Shown: one piece after another, positions 34,383 to 42,801 of the stretch
Layout: every line of letters begins with the position of its first letter
How positions within the stretch are numbered: position 1 is the stretch's first letter
Source of the DNA: Streptomyces antibioticus
GTDB lineage: Bacteria; Actinomycetota; Actinomycetes; Streptomycetales; Streptomycetaceae
Reading direction: 5' to 3'
Assembly (NCBI RefSeq): GCF_002019855.1
Contig: NZ_CM007717.1
Coordinates: 2,291,198-2,355,197, forward strand
DNA length: 64,000 nucleotides
Made by a program: the position numbers and the translations under genes
The notes under the pieces: model-generated
The model's input: the letters and a program-made list of their open reading frames with translations, nothing else
What the model was told of the DNA's origin: nothing
Database searches by the model: none

Positions 34383-34985
34383 CTATTCCGTCCGCGCCCG
34401 GCGCGCGAGGTCCGCCCAGACCTCCCGCACCCGCGCCTGGAGATCGGGGAGCGGTACGTCGTTGTCGACGACGATGTCGGCGATCTTCCGGCGCTCTTCA
34501 CGGGTCGCCTGGGCGGCCATCCGCGCGCGGGCGTCGTCCTCGGTCATGCCGCGCAGCCGGACGAGCCGGTCGAGCTGGGTGCCGGGGTCGGCGTCGACGA
34601 CGATGACGACGTCGTAGAGCCCGGCGAGGCCGTTCTCGGTGAGGAGCGGGACGTCGTGGACGACGACGGCGTCCTCGGGGGCGGTCTCCTCCAGCTCACG
34701 GGAGCGGGCGCCGACCAGGGGGTGCACGATGCCGTTCAGGACGGCCAGCTTCTCCGGGTCGGCGAACACGATCGAGCCGAGCTTCGGCCGGTCCAGGCTG
34801 CCGTCCGCGGCGAGGACCTCCGCGCCGAACGCCTCCACGACCGCGGCGAGCCCCGGCGTCCCGGGGGCGACGACCTCGCGGGCGATCCGGTCGGCGTCGA
34901 TCAGTACGGCCCCGCACGCGACGAGCAGCCGGGACACTTCGCTCTTGCCGGCGCCGATTCCACCGGTCAGGCCCACCTTCAGCAT
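34383..34985 (-). CDS. coaE: dephospho-CoA kinase
   Basis: Last enzyme of CoA synthesis, phosphorylating dephospho-CoA at the 3'-hydroxyl. The 200-residue protein has the P-loop GGIGAGKS at 8-15, [19 protein letters not shown] (catalytic Asp), [14 protein letters not shown] and [27 protein letters not shown] in the lid, all standard. Mycobacterial CoaE carries an extra C-terminal DUF; this one is the short form. ATG 34985. Confidence 0.97.
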   Translation of the reverse strand: MLKVGLTGGIGAGKSEVSRLLVACGAVLIDADRIAREVVAPGTPGLAAVVEAFGAEVLAADGSLDRPKLGSIVFADPEKLAVLNGIVHPLVGARSRELEETAPEDAVVVHDVPLLTENGLAGLYDVVIVVDADPGTQLDRLVRLRGMTEDDARARMAAQATREERRKIADIVVDNDVPLPDLQARVREVWADLARRARTE

Positions 34986-35052
34986 GAGCGGAAGCTTAGG
35001 GCCTGCCGGCGCTGTCGCATCCGGCAGGCCCCGGGGGCTTCCAGGCGGTGGC

Positions 35053-35991
35053 TCAGCCCTCGCCCTCGCGTTCCGCCAGGAACTTCTCGAACTCGCGGCC
35101 GATCTCGTCGGCGGAGGGGATGTCGACGGGTTCGGCGAGCATGTTGCCGCGGGTCTCGGCGCCCGCCGCCGCGTCGTACTGATGCTCCAACCCCTGCACG
35201 AGGGCGGTGAGTTCCTCGTCGCCCTCCTGGATCTGGCGGTCGATCTCGGTCTGGGTGCGGTGGGCGTCGGTGCGCAGGGCGTGCGCGATGCCCGGCAGGA
35301 CCAGCCCGGTGGCCGCGGTGATGGCCTCCAGGACCGTCAGGGCGGCGTCCGGGTAGGCGGAGCGGGCGATGTAGTGGGGGACGTGCGCGGCGACGCCCAG
35401 CACGTCGTGCCCGGCCTCCATGAGGCGGTACTCGACGAGCGCCTCGGCGCTGCCGGGGACCTGTGCCTCGTCGAAGGGGCTGCGGTGGCCGGGGACCAGG
35501 TCCGTACGGTTGCCGTGCGGGGTGAGGCCCACGGGGCGGGTGTGCGGGACACCCATGGGGATGCCGTGGAAGTTCACCGAGAGCCGGACGCCGAGGCGTT
35601 CGACGATCTGCTTCACGGCGACGGCGAACCGCTCCCACTCCACGTCCGGTTCGGGGCCGGACAGCAGCAGGAAGGGGGCGCCGGTGGTGTCCTGGACGAG
35701 GCGCACCTCGATGGAGGGCTCCTCGTACTCCGTCCAGCGGTCGCGCTTGAAGGTCAGCAGCGGCCGCCGCGCGCGGTAGTCGACGAGCCGGTCGTGGTCG
35801 AAGCGGGCGACGAGCTGGTGGGGCAGTGAGCCGAGCAGCCGGTCGACGATCTGGTCACCGGTCTCCCCCGCGTCGATGTATCCGTCGAAGTGGTAGAGCA
35901 TCACAAGTCCGGCCGACTCCTGGGCCAGCGCCATGTCGACGACGGCCAGCCCCTTCGGCTCCCATGCGTACAAACCCTGCGGATCAAGCAC
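35053..35991 (-). CDS. PAC2-family protein
   Basis: A 312-residue protein of the PAC2 (proteasome assembly chaperone 2-like) family common in actinobacteria: [14 protein letters not shown] at the N-terminus, [57 protein letters not shown] signature ([20 protein letters not shown]) and [22 protein letters not shown] with [11 protein letters not shown]. Actinobacteria have 20S proteasomes, but the bacterial function of PAC2 proteins is unproven. GTG 35991 follows GGAGGAG; ORF extension upstream reaches into the rpsA terminator. It lies downstream of rpsA and is separated from it by that terminator. Confidence 0.87.
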   Translation of the reverse strand: MLDPQGLYAWEPKGLAVVDMALAQESAGLVMLYHFDGYIDAGETGDQIVDRLLGSLPHQLVARFDHDRLVDYRARRPLLTFKRDRWTEYEEPSIEVRLVQDTTGAPFLLLSGPEPDVEWERFAVAVKQIVERLGVRLSVNFHGIPMGVPHTRPVGLTPHGNRTDLVPGHRSPFDEAQVPGSAEALVEYRLMEAGHDVLGVAAHVPHYIARSAYPDAALTVLEAITAATGLVLPGIAHALRTDAHRTQTEIDRQIQEGDEELTALVQGLEHQYDAAAGAETRGNMLAEPVDIPSADEIGREFEKFLAEREGEG

Positions 35992-36057
35992 CTGGACCGC
36001 TCCTCCTCGTGTTCCTCCTTCACAACACCCGTGGGAGCGACGGCATTCCCGCACAGG

Positions 36058-36091
36058 AGAAGGGCCGCACCCCGAAAGGTACGGCCCTTCT
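36058..36091 (-). terminator. rpsA terminator hairpin
   Basis: AGAAGGGCCG (36058-36067) pairs perfectly with CGGCCCTTCT (36082-36091), and an inner ACC/GGT stem extends it after one mismatch. It lies 63 bases past the rpsA stop on the transcribed side. The T-tract is weak, as is normal in Streptomyces. Confidence 0.75.
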
Positions 36092-36153
36092 TCTTCATGC
36101 TGTTCTGTCAGCCGGGGCCCTCAGACCTCAGCGGACAGCCGGTGTGCCGAGCG

Positions 36154-37647
36154 TCAGCTCTGGCCGCCGGCGAGCTTCTCGCGCAGCGCGGCGAGCGCCT
36201 CGTCCGAAGCCAGGGCACCGGAGGTGTCCGCACCCTCGGAGGAGTACGAACCGCCGCCCGAGGCGGCCGGAGCCGCAGCCTCGCCGCCCTCGGCCGCGGC
36301 AGCGGCGTCGGCCTCGCGGGACTTGATGACCTGCTGCTGGTGCTGCTCGAAGCGGGTCTGCGCCTCGGCGTACTGGTGCTCCCACGCCTCGCGCTGGGTC
36401 TCGTAGCCCTCGAGCCAGTCGTTGGTCTCGGGGTCGAAGCCCTCGGGGTAGATGTAGTTGCCCTGGTCGTCGTAGGACGCGGCCATGCCGTACAGGGTCG
36501 GGTCGAACTCGACCGTGGCCGGGTCGGCACCGAAGGCCTCGTTGGCCTGCTTCAGCGAGAGGCTGATGCGGCGACGCTCGAGGTCGATGTCGATGACCTT
36601 GACGAAGATCTCGTCGTTGACCTGGACGACCTGCTCCGGGATCTCCACGTGGCGCTCGGCCAGCTCGGAGATGTGGACCAGACCCTCGATGCCCTCGTCC
36701 ACGCGGACGAACGCACCGAACGGAACCAGCTTCGTGACCTTGCCGGGCACGACCTGGCCGATCTGGTGGGTGCGGGCGAACTGCTGCCACGGGTCTTCCT
36801 GGGTCGCCTTCAGCGACAGGGAGACACGCTCGCGGTCCATGTCGACGTCGAGGACCTCGACCGTGACCTCCTGGCCGACCTCGACGACCTCGGAGGGGTG
36901 GTCGATGTGCTTCCAGGACAGCTCGGAGACGTGGACCAGACCGTCGACGCCACCCAGGTCCACGAAGGCACCGAAGTTGACGATCGAGGAGACCACACCG
37001 GAGCGGACCTGACCCTTCTGGAGGGTCGTGAGGAACGTCTGGCGGACCTCGGACTGGGTCTGCTCCAGCCAGGCACGGCGGGACAGGACCACGTTGTTGC
37101 GGTTCTTGTCCAGCTCGATGATCTTCGCCTCGAGCTCCTTGCCCACGTAGGGCTGGAGGTCGCGGACGCGGCGCATCTCGACGAGAGACGCGGGCAGGAA
37201 GCCGCGGAGGCCGATGTCGAGGATGAGACCACCCTTGACGACCTCGATGACGGTACCGGTGACGATGCCGTCCTCTTCCTTGATCTTCTCGATGGTGCCC
37301 CAGGCACGCTCGTACTGGGCGCGCTTCTTCGAGAGGATCAGGCGGCCTTCCTTGTCCTCCTTCTGGAGGACGAGGGCCTCGATCTCGTCGCCGACGGCGA
37401 CGACCTCGTTGGGGTCGACGTCGTGCTTGATCGAGAGCTCGCGGCTCGGGATGACACCTTCGGTCTTGTAACCGATGTCGAGCAGGACCTCGTCCCGGTC
37501 GACCTTCACGATGACGCCGTCGACGATGTCGCCGTCGTTGAAGTACTTGATCGTCTCGTCGATCGCGGCGAGGAAGGCTTCCTCGTTACCGATGTCGTTG
37601 ACCGCAACCTGCGGGGTGGTGGCGGTGGTCTCGGTGCTGCTCGTCAT
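36154..37647 (-). CDS. rpsA: 30S ribosomal protein S1
   Basis: mRNA-binding ribosomal protein of 497 residues with four S1 (OB-fold) repeats at roughly 45-115, 130-200, 215-290 and 300-375 (for example DGIVTGTVIEVVKGGLILDIGLRGFLPASL, KGQVRSGVVSSIVNFGAFVDLGGVDGLVHVSEL, VPGKVTKLVPFGAFVRVDEGIEGLVHISEL). This is the usual short actinobacterial form. The C-terminal 110 residues are acidic and disordered. ATG 37647 (MTSSTETTATTPQ) follows GGAG at 11 bases; the frame stays open upstream through the leader but is not coding. Codon choice is highly biased as expected for an abundant protein. Confidence 0.97.
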   Translation of the reverse strand: MTSSTETTATTPQVAVNDIGNEEAFLAAIDETIKYFNDGDIVDGVIVKVDRDEVLLDIGYKTEGVIPSRELSIKHDVDPNEVVAVGDEIEALVLQKEDKEGRLILSKKRAQYERAWGTIEKIKEEDGIVTGTVIEVVKGGLILDIGLRGFLPASLVEMRRVRDLQPYVGKELEAKIIELDKNRNNVVLSRRAWLEQTQSEVRQTFLTTLQKGQVRSGVVSSIVNFGAFVDLGGVDGLVHVSELSWKHIDHPSEVVEVGQEVTVEVLDVDMDRERVSLSLKATQEDPWQQFARTHQIGQVVPGKVTKLVPFGAFVRVDEGIEGLVHISELAERHVEIPEQVVQVNDEIFVKVIDIDLERRRISLSLKQANEAFGADPATVEFDPTLYGMAASYDDQGNYIYPEGFDPETNDWLEGYETQREAWEHQYAEAQTRFEQHQQQVIKSREADAAAAAEGGEAAAPAASGGGSYSSEGADTSGALASDEALAALREKLAGGQS

Positions 37648-37847
37648 GTGGGAAAGGGCTCCGGTTACGGACAGAAAGTCGTAGGTACTGCTACGCCGGG
37701 AGCCCGTATCGCTCTGAAGAAGCCGGACAGCCAAGGAGGCACCCCACCGGGAATCCGGTGATGGCACCTCGACAACCGAGGGGACATACAACAGATGCGA
37801 GCGCAGCCTGCTACGTCTGAGGTGCGCAGGCCCGCAGCGCAACTTGT

Positions 37848-37876
37848 AGCATACGGGGGCAGCCGGGCAGGGTCAA
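37848..37876 (-). promoter_or_regulatory. rpsA promoter
   Basis: On the minus strand TTGACC (37871-37876) and TATGCT (37848-37853) are exactly 17 bases apart, one of the best housekeeping-sigma matches in the window. Transcription would begin near 37841, giving an untranslated leader of about 190 bases before ATG 37647. The rest of the 380-base gap to the divergent methyltransferase (37648-38027) shows no gene. Confidence 0.75.
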
Positions 37877-38027
37877 TGCGCGAAGGCGCACACCCGGGGC
37901 GGATCGCCGCAATCCCGGCACACAATCAGTCTTCCGAGGCCACGCAGGCCGCAGAAGCACCCTCCGGCGACACCCGTGCGGCGCCGTCGGGCGGGTTGCA
38001 CGGAAGAGTACGACGAGGGAGCCCATC

Positions 38028-38885
38028 ATCCAAGAGCCCGCATCGTCCGCGTTCACCACAGGGCCGCACTCCGGGCACGCCCCCGGGCCCGCCGCCGAGC
38101 CGGAGGCCACCCGGCGCGACGCCGGGGTCACGGAGAGCGCCCGCGCCAACCGGGGCTGGTGGGACCGCAACGCCGACGAGTACCAGACCGAGCACGGCAC
38201 CTTCCTCGGGGACGACCGGTTCGTATGGGGTCCCGAGGGCCTCGACGAGGTGGAGGCCGAGCTGCTCGGCCCGCCGGAGGACCTCAAGGGCAAGGAGGTC
38301 CTGGAGATCGGCGCCGGCGCCGCCCAGTGCGCGCGCTGGCTGGCCGCGCAGGGCGCCCGCCCGGTCGCCCTGGACCTGTCCCACCGCCAGCTCCAGCACG
38401 CGCTGCGCATCGGCGGCGGGTTCCCGCTGGTGTGCGCGGACGCGGGCGCGCTGCCGTTCGCGGACGGCTCCTTCGACCTGGCCTGCTCGGCGTACGGGGC
38501 GCTGCCGTTCGTCGCCGATCCGGTGCTGGTGCTCAAGGAGGTGCGGCGGGTGCTGCGGCCCGGTGGCCGGTTCGTGTTCTCGGTGACGCATCCGATCCGC
38601 TGGGCCTTCCCGGACGAGCCGGGCCCGGAGGGGCTGACCCTCTCCTCCTCCTACTTCGACCGCACGCCGTACGTGGAGCAGGACGAGTCGGGCCGCGCGG
38701 TGTACGTCGAGCACCACCGCACGCTGGGCGACCGGGTGCGCGACATCGTGGCCGCCGGGTTCCGGCTGGTGGACCTGGTCGAGCCGGAGTGGCCGGCCTG
38801 GAACAGCTCCGAGTGGGGCGGCTGGTCCCCGCTGCGCGGGAACCTCGTCCCGGGCACGGCGATCTTCGTCTGCGCACGCGACTGA
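38028..38885 (+). CDS. class I methyltransferase, apparent ATC start
   Basis: Core motifs are VLEIGAGAAQCARWLAAQG (SAM site), PVALDLSHRQLQHAL, FDLACSAYGALPFV and RVLRPGGRFVFSVTHPIRW. A well-ordered N-terminal region typical of this actinobacterial family (ANRGWWDRNADEYQTEHGTF and FVWGPEGLDEVEAELLG) lies upstream of the first in-frame ATG/GTG/TTG, which is GTG 38250. The frame is open through it. A ribosome site AGGGAG (38016-38021) precedes two ATC codons at 38025 and 38028; the second has ideal spacing and would give 285 residues beginning (M)QEPASSAFTTG. A standard caller would truncate the protein by about 74 residues. Divergent from rpsA; the substrate is unknown. Confidence 0.7.
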   Translation: MQEPASSAFTTGPHSGHAPGPAAEPEATRRDAGVTESARANRGWWDRNADEYQTEHGTFLGDDRFVWGPEGLDEVEAELLGPPEDLKGKEVLEIGAGAAQCARWLAAQGARPVALDLSHRQLQHALRIGGGFPLVCADAGALPFADGSFDLACSAYGALPFVADPVLVLKEVRRVLRPGGRFVFSVTHPIRWAFPDEPGPEGLTLSSSYFDRTPYVEQDESGRAVYVEHHRTLGDRVRDIVAAGFRLVDLVEPEWPAWNSSEWGGWSPLRGNLVPGTAIFVCARD

Positions 38886-38990
38886 CCGCTCGTGACCGCG
38901 ACTGACCGCTCGTAACACCGTGGCGCGCGCGTGCGAGCCCGTACGCGCGCGTAGTGGGCCCCTTCCGCGGCGTACGACACTGGGGGCGTG

Positions 38991-41516
38991 ATGCTCCGTG
39001 ACGACGCCCTGGGCGCGCTGCCCGTACGGGTCGCCCTGCCCGCGCTGGACGACGCCCTGGACGGACACGGCGCGGCCGTGCTCGCCGCGCCGCCGGGCAC
39101 CGGCAAGACCACGCTGGTGCCGCTGGCCCTGGCCGGGCTGCTGGGCGAGGGGCCCGCGCGGCGGGTGGTGGTGGCCGAGCCGCGGCGGATCGCGGCCCGC
39201 GCTGCGGCCCGCCGGATGGCGTGGCTGCTGGGCGAGCGCCCGGGTGACAGCGTCGGTTTCACGGTGCGCGGGGAGCGGGTCGTCGGGCGGCGCACGCGTG
39301 TGGAGGTCGTGACGACGGGTGTGCTGCTCCAGCGGCTCCAGCGCGACCAGGAGCTGGCGGGGGTCGACGCGGTGATCCTCGACGAGTGCCACGAGCGGCA
39401 TCTGGACGCGGACACGTCGGCGGCCTTCCTGTGGGACGTGCGGGAGGCGCTCCGCCCCGAGCTGCGGCTGGTGGCAGCGTCCGCGACGACCGACACCGAG
39501 GGCTGGGCGCGGCTGCTGGGCGGGGCGCCGGTGGTGCGCGCGCACGGGACGTCGTTCGAGGTGGAGGTGGTGTGGGCCCCGCCGGTCCGGCCGGTACGGC
39601 CCCCGCACGGCACGCGCGTGGATCCGGAGCTGCTGGCGCACGTGGCGTCGGTGGTGCGGCGGGCGCTGGCCGAGCGGTCGGGGGACGTGCTGTGTTTCCT
39701 GCCGGGGGTCGGGGAGATCGCGCGGGTCGCGGCGCTCCTGGGCGGCCTGGGCGGGGTGGAGGTGCTCCAGGTGCACGGGCGGGCGCCGGCCGCCGTGCAG
39801 GACGCGGTGCTGGCGCCCGGTGAGGCGCGCCGGGTGGTGCTGGCGACGTCGGTCGCGGAGTCGTCGCTGACGGTGCCGGGGGTGCGGGTGGTGGTGGACT
39901 CGGGTCTCGCGCGGGAGCCGCGGGTGGATCACGCGCGCGGGCTGAGCGCGCTGACGACCGTGCGGGCGTCGCGGGCGGCGGGGCGGCAGCGGGCCGGACG
40001 GGCGGGGCGCGAGGGGCCGGGCGCGGTGTACCGGTGCTGGGCGGAGGCGGAGGACGGCCGGCTGCCGTCGTTCCCCTCCCCCGAGATCAAGGTGGCCGAT
40101 CTGACGGCGTTCGCCCTTCAGGCGGCCTGCTGGGGCGATCCGGACGCCTCCGGGCTGGCGCTCCTCGATCCGCCGCCGGCCGGGGCGATGGCGGCGGCGC
40201 GGGCGGCGTTGACGGCGGTGGGGGCGGTGGACGCCGCGGGCCGGGCCACGGAGCGGGGGCGGCGGCTCGCGCGGCTGGGGCTGCATCCCCGGCTGGGGCG
40301 GGCGCTGCTGGACGCGCCGGGTCCGGCGGCCGAGGTGGTGGCCCTGCTGTCCGAGGAGGCGCCGCGCGCGTACGGGGACGATCTCGCGGCCGCGCTGCGG
40401 ACGGCCCGGCACGGCGGTGACGCGTACGCGCAGCGCTGGCGGCGTGAGGTGCGGCGGCTGAAAAGCGCCGCCGTCGCCGGGGAGGTCTCCGGAGAAGTCT
40501 CCGGGGAGGTGGCGGGGAAAGCCCTTTCCGAAGGGCCCGGCGGTGACGACCGGGTGGCCGGGCTGGTCGCCGCCCTCGCCTTCCCCGAGCGGGTGGCCAG
40601 GCTCGACGGCGGCTCGTATCTCATGGCCTCCGGCACCCGCGCCGACCTGCCGGAGACCTCGCCCTTGCGGGGCGCCCCGTGGATCGCGGTCGCCGTGGCG
40701 GACCGTCCCGTGGGCCGGGGCCACGCGCGTGTGCGGCTCGGGGCCGTCGTCGACGAGGACCTCGCCCGGCGCGCGGCGGGCCCGCTCCTGGACGCGCGCG
40801 AGGAGGTCCACTGGGCCGACGGGGACGTCGTGGCGCGCCGCGTGGAACGGCTGGGGGCGATCGAGCTGGCCGCGCGGCCGCTGCGGGACCCCGACCCGGC
40901 CCTGGTCAGGGAGGCACTGCTGACCGGGCTGCGCCGGGAGGGGTTCGGGCTGCTGCGCTGGTCCGCCGGTGCCCTGGTGCTGCGGCAGCGGCTGGCGTTC
41001 CTGCGGCTGCACCTGGGCGAGCCCTGGCCGGACGTCTCGGACGACGCTCTGCACGCGCGCGTGGACGAATGGCTGGAACCGGAGCTGAGCCGGGCCCGGC
41101 GGCGGGCGGACCTGGCCCGTCTCGACGCCGGGGAGGCGCTCGGCAGGCTGCTGCCGTGGGCCTCGGGGGACGCGGCCCGGCTGGAGGAGCTGGCCCCGGA
41201 GCGGATCACCGTGCCGAGCGGGTCCGCGATCCGGGTCGACTACGGCGATCCGGAACGGCCGGTGCTCGCGGTGAAGCTCCAGGAGATGTTCGGCTCGCGG
41301 GAGTCGCCGCGGCTCGCCGGGGTGCCGGTGCTGGTGCATCTGCTGTCGCCCGCGGGGCGTCCGGCCGCCGTCACGGCCGATCTGGCCTCCTTCTGGCGGG
41401 ACGGCTACAAGGGCGTGCGGGCGGAGCTGCGCGGCCGCTATCCGAAGCATCCGTGGCCCGAGGACCCGGTGACGGCGGAGCCGACCCGGCGCACCAACGC
41501 CGCGCTCAGGCGCTGA
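38991..41516 (+). CDS. hrpB: ATP-dependent helicase HrpB
   Basis: An 841-residue DEAH-type RNA helicase. Motifs: Walker A PPGTGKTT, Ia VVAEPRRIAARAAARRMA, II DECHERHLDADT, III SATTDTE, motifs V-VI in LATSVAESSLTVPGVRVVVDSGLAR and QRAGRAGREGPGAVYRCW, then the HA2-like domain and the HrpB C-terminal domain (VPSGSAIRVDYGDPERPVLAVKLQEMFG...FWRDGYKGVRAELRGRYPKHPWPEDP). HrpB functions are poorly known. A small repeat insert, GEVSGEVSGEVAGK, sits near residue 500. ATG 38991 or GTG 38988 could start it. The 3' end overlaps the convergent DUF3068 gene by 11 bases. Confidence 0.94.
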   Translation: MLRDDALGALPVRVALPALDDALDGHGAAVLAAPPGTGKTTLVPLALAGLLGEGPARRVVVAEPRRIAARAAARRMAWLLGERPGDSVGFTVRGERVVGRRTRVEVVTTGVLLQRLQRDQELAGVDAVILDECHERHLDADTSAAFLWDVREALRPELRLVAASATTDTEGWARLLGGAPVVRAHGTSFEVEVVWAPPVRPVRPPHGTRVDPELLAHVASVVRRALAERSGDVLCFLPGVGEIARVAALLGGLGGVEVLQVHGRAPAAVQDAVLAPGEARRVVLATSVAESSLTVPGVRVVVDSGLAREPRVDHARGLSALTTVRASRAAGRQRAGRAGREGPGAVYRCWAEAEDGRLPSFPSPEIKVADLTAFALQAACWGDPDASGLALLDPPPAGAMAAARAALTAVGAVDAAGRATERGRRLARLGLHPRLGRALLDAPGPAAEVVALLSEEAPRAYGDDLAAALRTARHGGDAYAQRWRREVRRLKSAAVAGEVSGEVSGEVAGKALSEGPGGDDRVAGLVAALAFPERVARLDGGSYLMASGTRADLPETSPLRGAPWIAVAVADRPVGRGHARVRLGAVVDEDLARRAAGPLLDAREEVHWADGDVVARRVERLGAIELAARPLRDPDPALVREALLTGLRREGFGLLRWSAGALVLRQRLAFLRLHLGEPWPDVSDDALHARVDEWLEPELSRARRRADLARLDAGEALGRLLPWASGDAARLEELAPERITVPSGSAIRVDYGDPERPVLAVKLQEMFGSRESPRLAGVPVLVHLLSPAGRPAAVTADLASFWRDGYKGVRAELRGRYPKHPWPEDPVTAEPTRRTNAALRR

Positions 41517-42498
41517 CCGGCTCGGCGGGCCGGGCGGTGTCCGGCGCGGGACCGGCCGGGCGTCTGCCGCGCGCCTCCAGCCGGAGGGCGAGGGCGAGGA
41601 GCAGGCCGCCCAGGGTGAGGAAGCCCCACGGGAGGTAGGAGGTCAGCAGCAGGACCAGGGTGCGGTTGTGCTTGACGAGGGCGACGGTGTGCTCGATGTA
41701 GTCCTCGCGCATCTTCACGTGCCCGGCGAACGCGGTGACCTTGTCACGGTCGCCGAGGAGGGTGCCGCCGCGCAGTTCCTCGCGGTGGATCTCCTCGCCG
41801 TAGACGGGGGCGCCGGTGAGGGGTTCGACCCAGAATCTGCGGACGGTGGTGTACCAGCGGGTGGTGCCGGTCTCGGCGACGGTCTCGCGGGTGATGCCCT
41901 GGACGGGCAGGGTGCGGGGCATGGGGACCTTGGTCCAGGGGACGGTCTGCTCGAAGTAGTAGACGGGGACGCCGCGGAAGTCCCGGGTGCCCTTGTAGTG
42001 GATGGGGGCGGTGCTGCGGGCCTGGGCGTCGAAGTACTGGTAGTCCCGTTTCTCGGTCAGGAAGGGCCATTTGAACTCGATGCCCTCGCGGCGGACGGGG
42101 TCGCCGTCGACCGCCTCGCCGGTGGCGTGGACGGGTTCCTGGGTGTGGGCGTCGAAGATGTAGCGCTCGGGGACGCTGGAGACCATGGCGCCGTCGGGGC
42201 CCAGGACGTGGGAGAGGCCGTCCCAGACGACGACGTCGCGGCCCGCGGTCCGTTCGATGCGCTCGGACGCCTCCACGTTCCCCTTGAGGGTCTGCACGAT
42301 CGTGATGCGGGGGACGGTGCGGGCGGTCATGGTGCCGTAGTCGAGGAGGGTGGCGTCCTTCGCCTCCAGGACCATGGTCTGGTACTCGTTCGCCGGGACC
42401 TTGGCCAGGCGCGGGAAGGCGTACCAGCGCAGCAGTGGGGACAGGGCCGTGCAGAACACGGCGAGGGCGAGCAGGACCAGGCCGGCCTTGCGGCGCAT
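41506..42498 (-). CDS. DUF3068 membrane protein
   Basis: A 330-residue protein of the actinobacterial DUF3068 (PorA-like) family: an N-terminal helix (AGLVLLALAVFCTALSPLLRWY), a large extracytoplasmic beta-rich domain with the typical DYGTMTARTVPRITIVQTLKG, PERYIFDAHTQEPVHA, KWPFLTEKRDYQYFD and FWVEPLTGAPVYGEE, and a C-terminal helix (LVLLLTSYLPWGFLTLGGLLLALAL). Function unknown. Its ATG is followed upstream by a 44-residue gene ending 21 bases before it, so they are probably one transcript. Confidence 0.92.
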   Translation of the reverse strand: MRRKAGLVLLALAVFCTALSPLLRWYAFPRLAKVPANEYQTMVLEAKDATLLDYGTMTARTVPRITIVQTLKGNVEASERIERTAGRDVVVWDGLSHVLGPDGAMVSSVPERYIFDAHTQEPVHATGEAVDGDPVRREGIEFKWPFLTEKRDYQYFDAQARSTAPIHYKGTRDFRGVPVYYFEQTVPWTKVPMPRTLPVQGITRETVAETGTTRWYTTVRRFWVEPLTGAPVYGEEIHREELRGGTLLGDRDKVTAFAGHVKMREDYIEHTVALVKHNRTLVLLLTSYLPWGFLTLGGLLLALALRLEARGRRPAGPAPDTARPAEPVSA

Positions 42499-42519
42499 CT
42501 CGGCCTCCCTCCCGGGCGG

Positions 42520-42654
42520 TTACGGGTGTGCGGGCACCGTCGTCAGCAGCGGTTTCGGGGAGGTCTTCCCGGTGGGGGTGCCGAGCGCGGTGAGGGCGAG
42601 GACGAGCGCGAGCGCGGCGGCGAGCCCGGTGGCGGCGGCGATCAGGGCGCGCAT
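42520..42654 (-). CDS. 44-residue membrane/secreted peptide
   Basis: ATG 42654 has GGGAGG five bases upstream and reads MRALIAAATGLAAALALVLA followed by LTALGTPTGKTSPKPLLTTVPAHP. One hydrophobic segment then a short polar tail suggests a membrane-anchored or exported peptide. It ends 21 bases before the DUF3068 start and probably shares its transcript. An SPW-type or accessory role is not provable from sequence. Confidence 0.7.
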   Translation of the reverse strand: MRALIAAATGLAAALALVLALTALGTPTGKTSPKPLLTTVPAHP

Positions 42655-42747
42655 ACGGACCTCCCGGGGCCGACGGAACGTCACCTGACAGGGCGTCAGG
42701 TGCGGCACCGTAGCAACGGGCGGGTGAGATGAGAACAGGCCGGACGG

Positions 42748-42785
42748 CACGACGGCGCCCCTCCCGGCGGAGGGGCGCCGTCGTG
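42748..42785 (-). terminator. terminator hairpin after the lytic transglycosylase gene
   Basis: A 17-bp perfect stem with the loop CGGC. It lies 16 bases beyond the stop of the transglycosylase gene and before the 44-residue gene, so it isolates the two units. Confidence 0.85.
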
Positions 42786-42801
42786 GCGTACGGGGTCGGC
42801 C

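Noticed and set aside
37795..38586. A long plus-strand frame overlapping the methyltransferase N-terminus
   Set aside because: It runs in a different frame from the methyltransferase and lacks conserved motifs.
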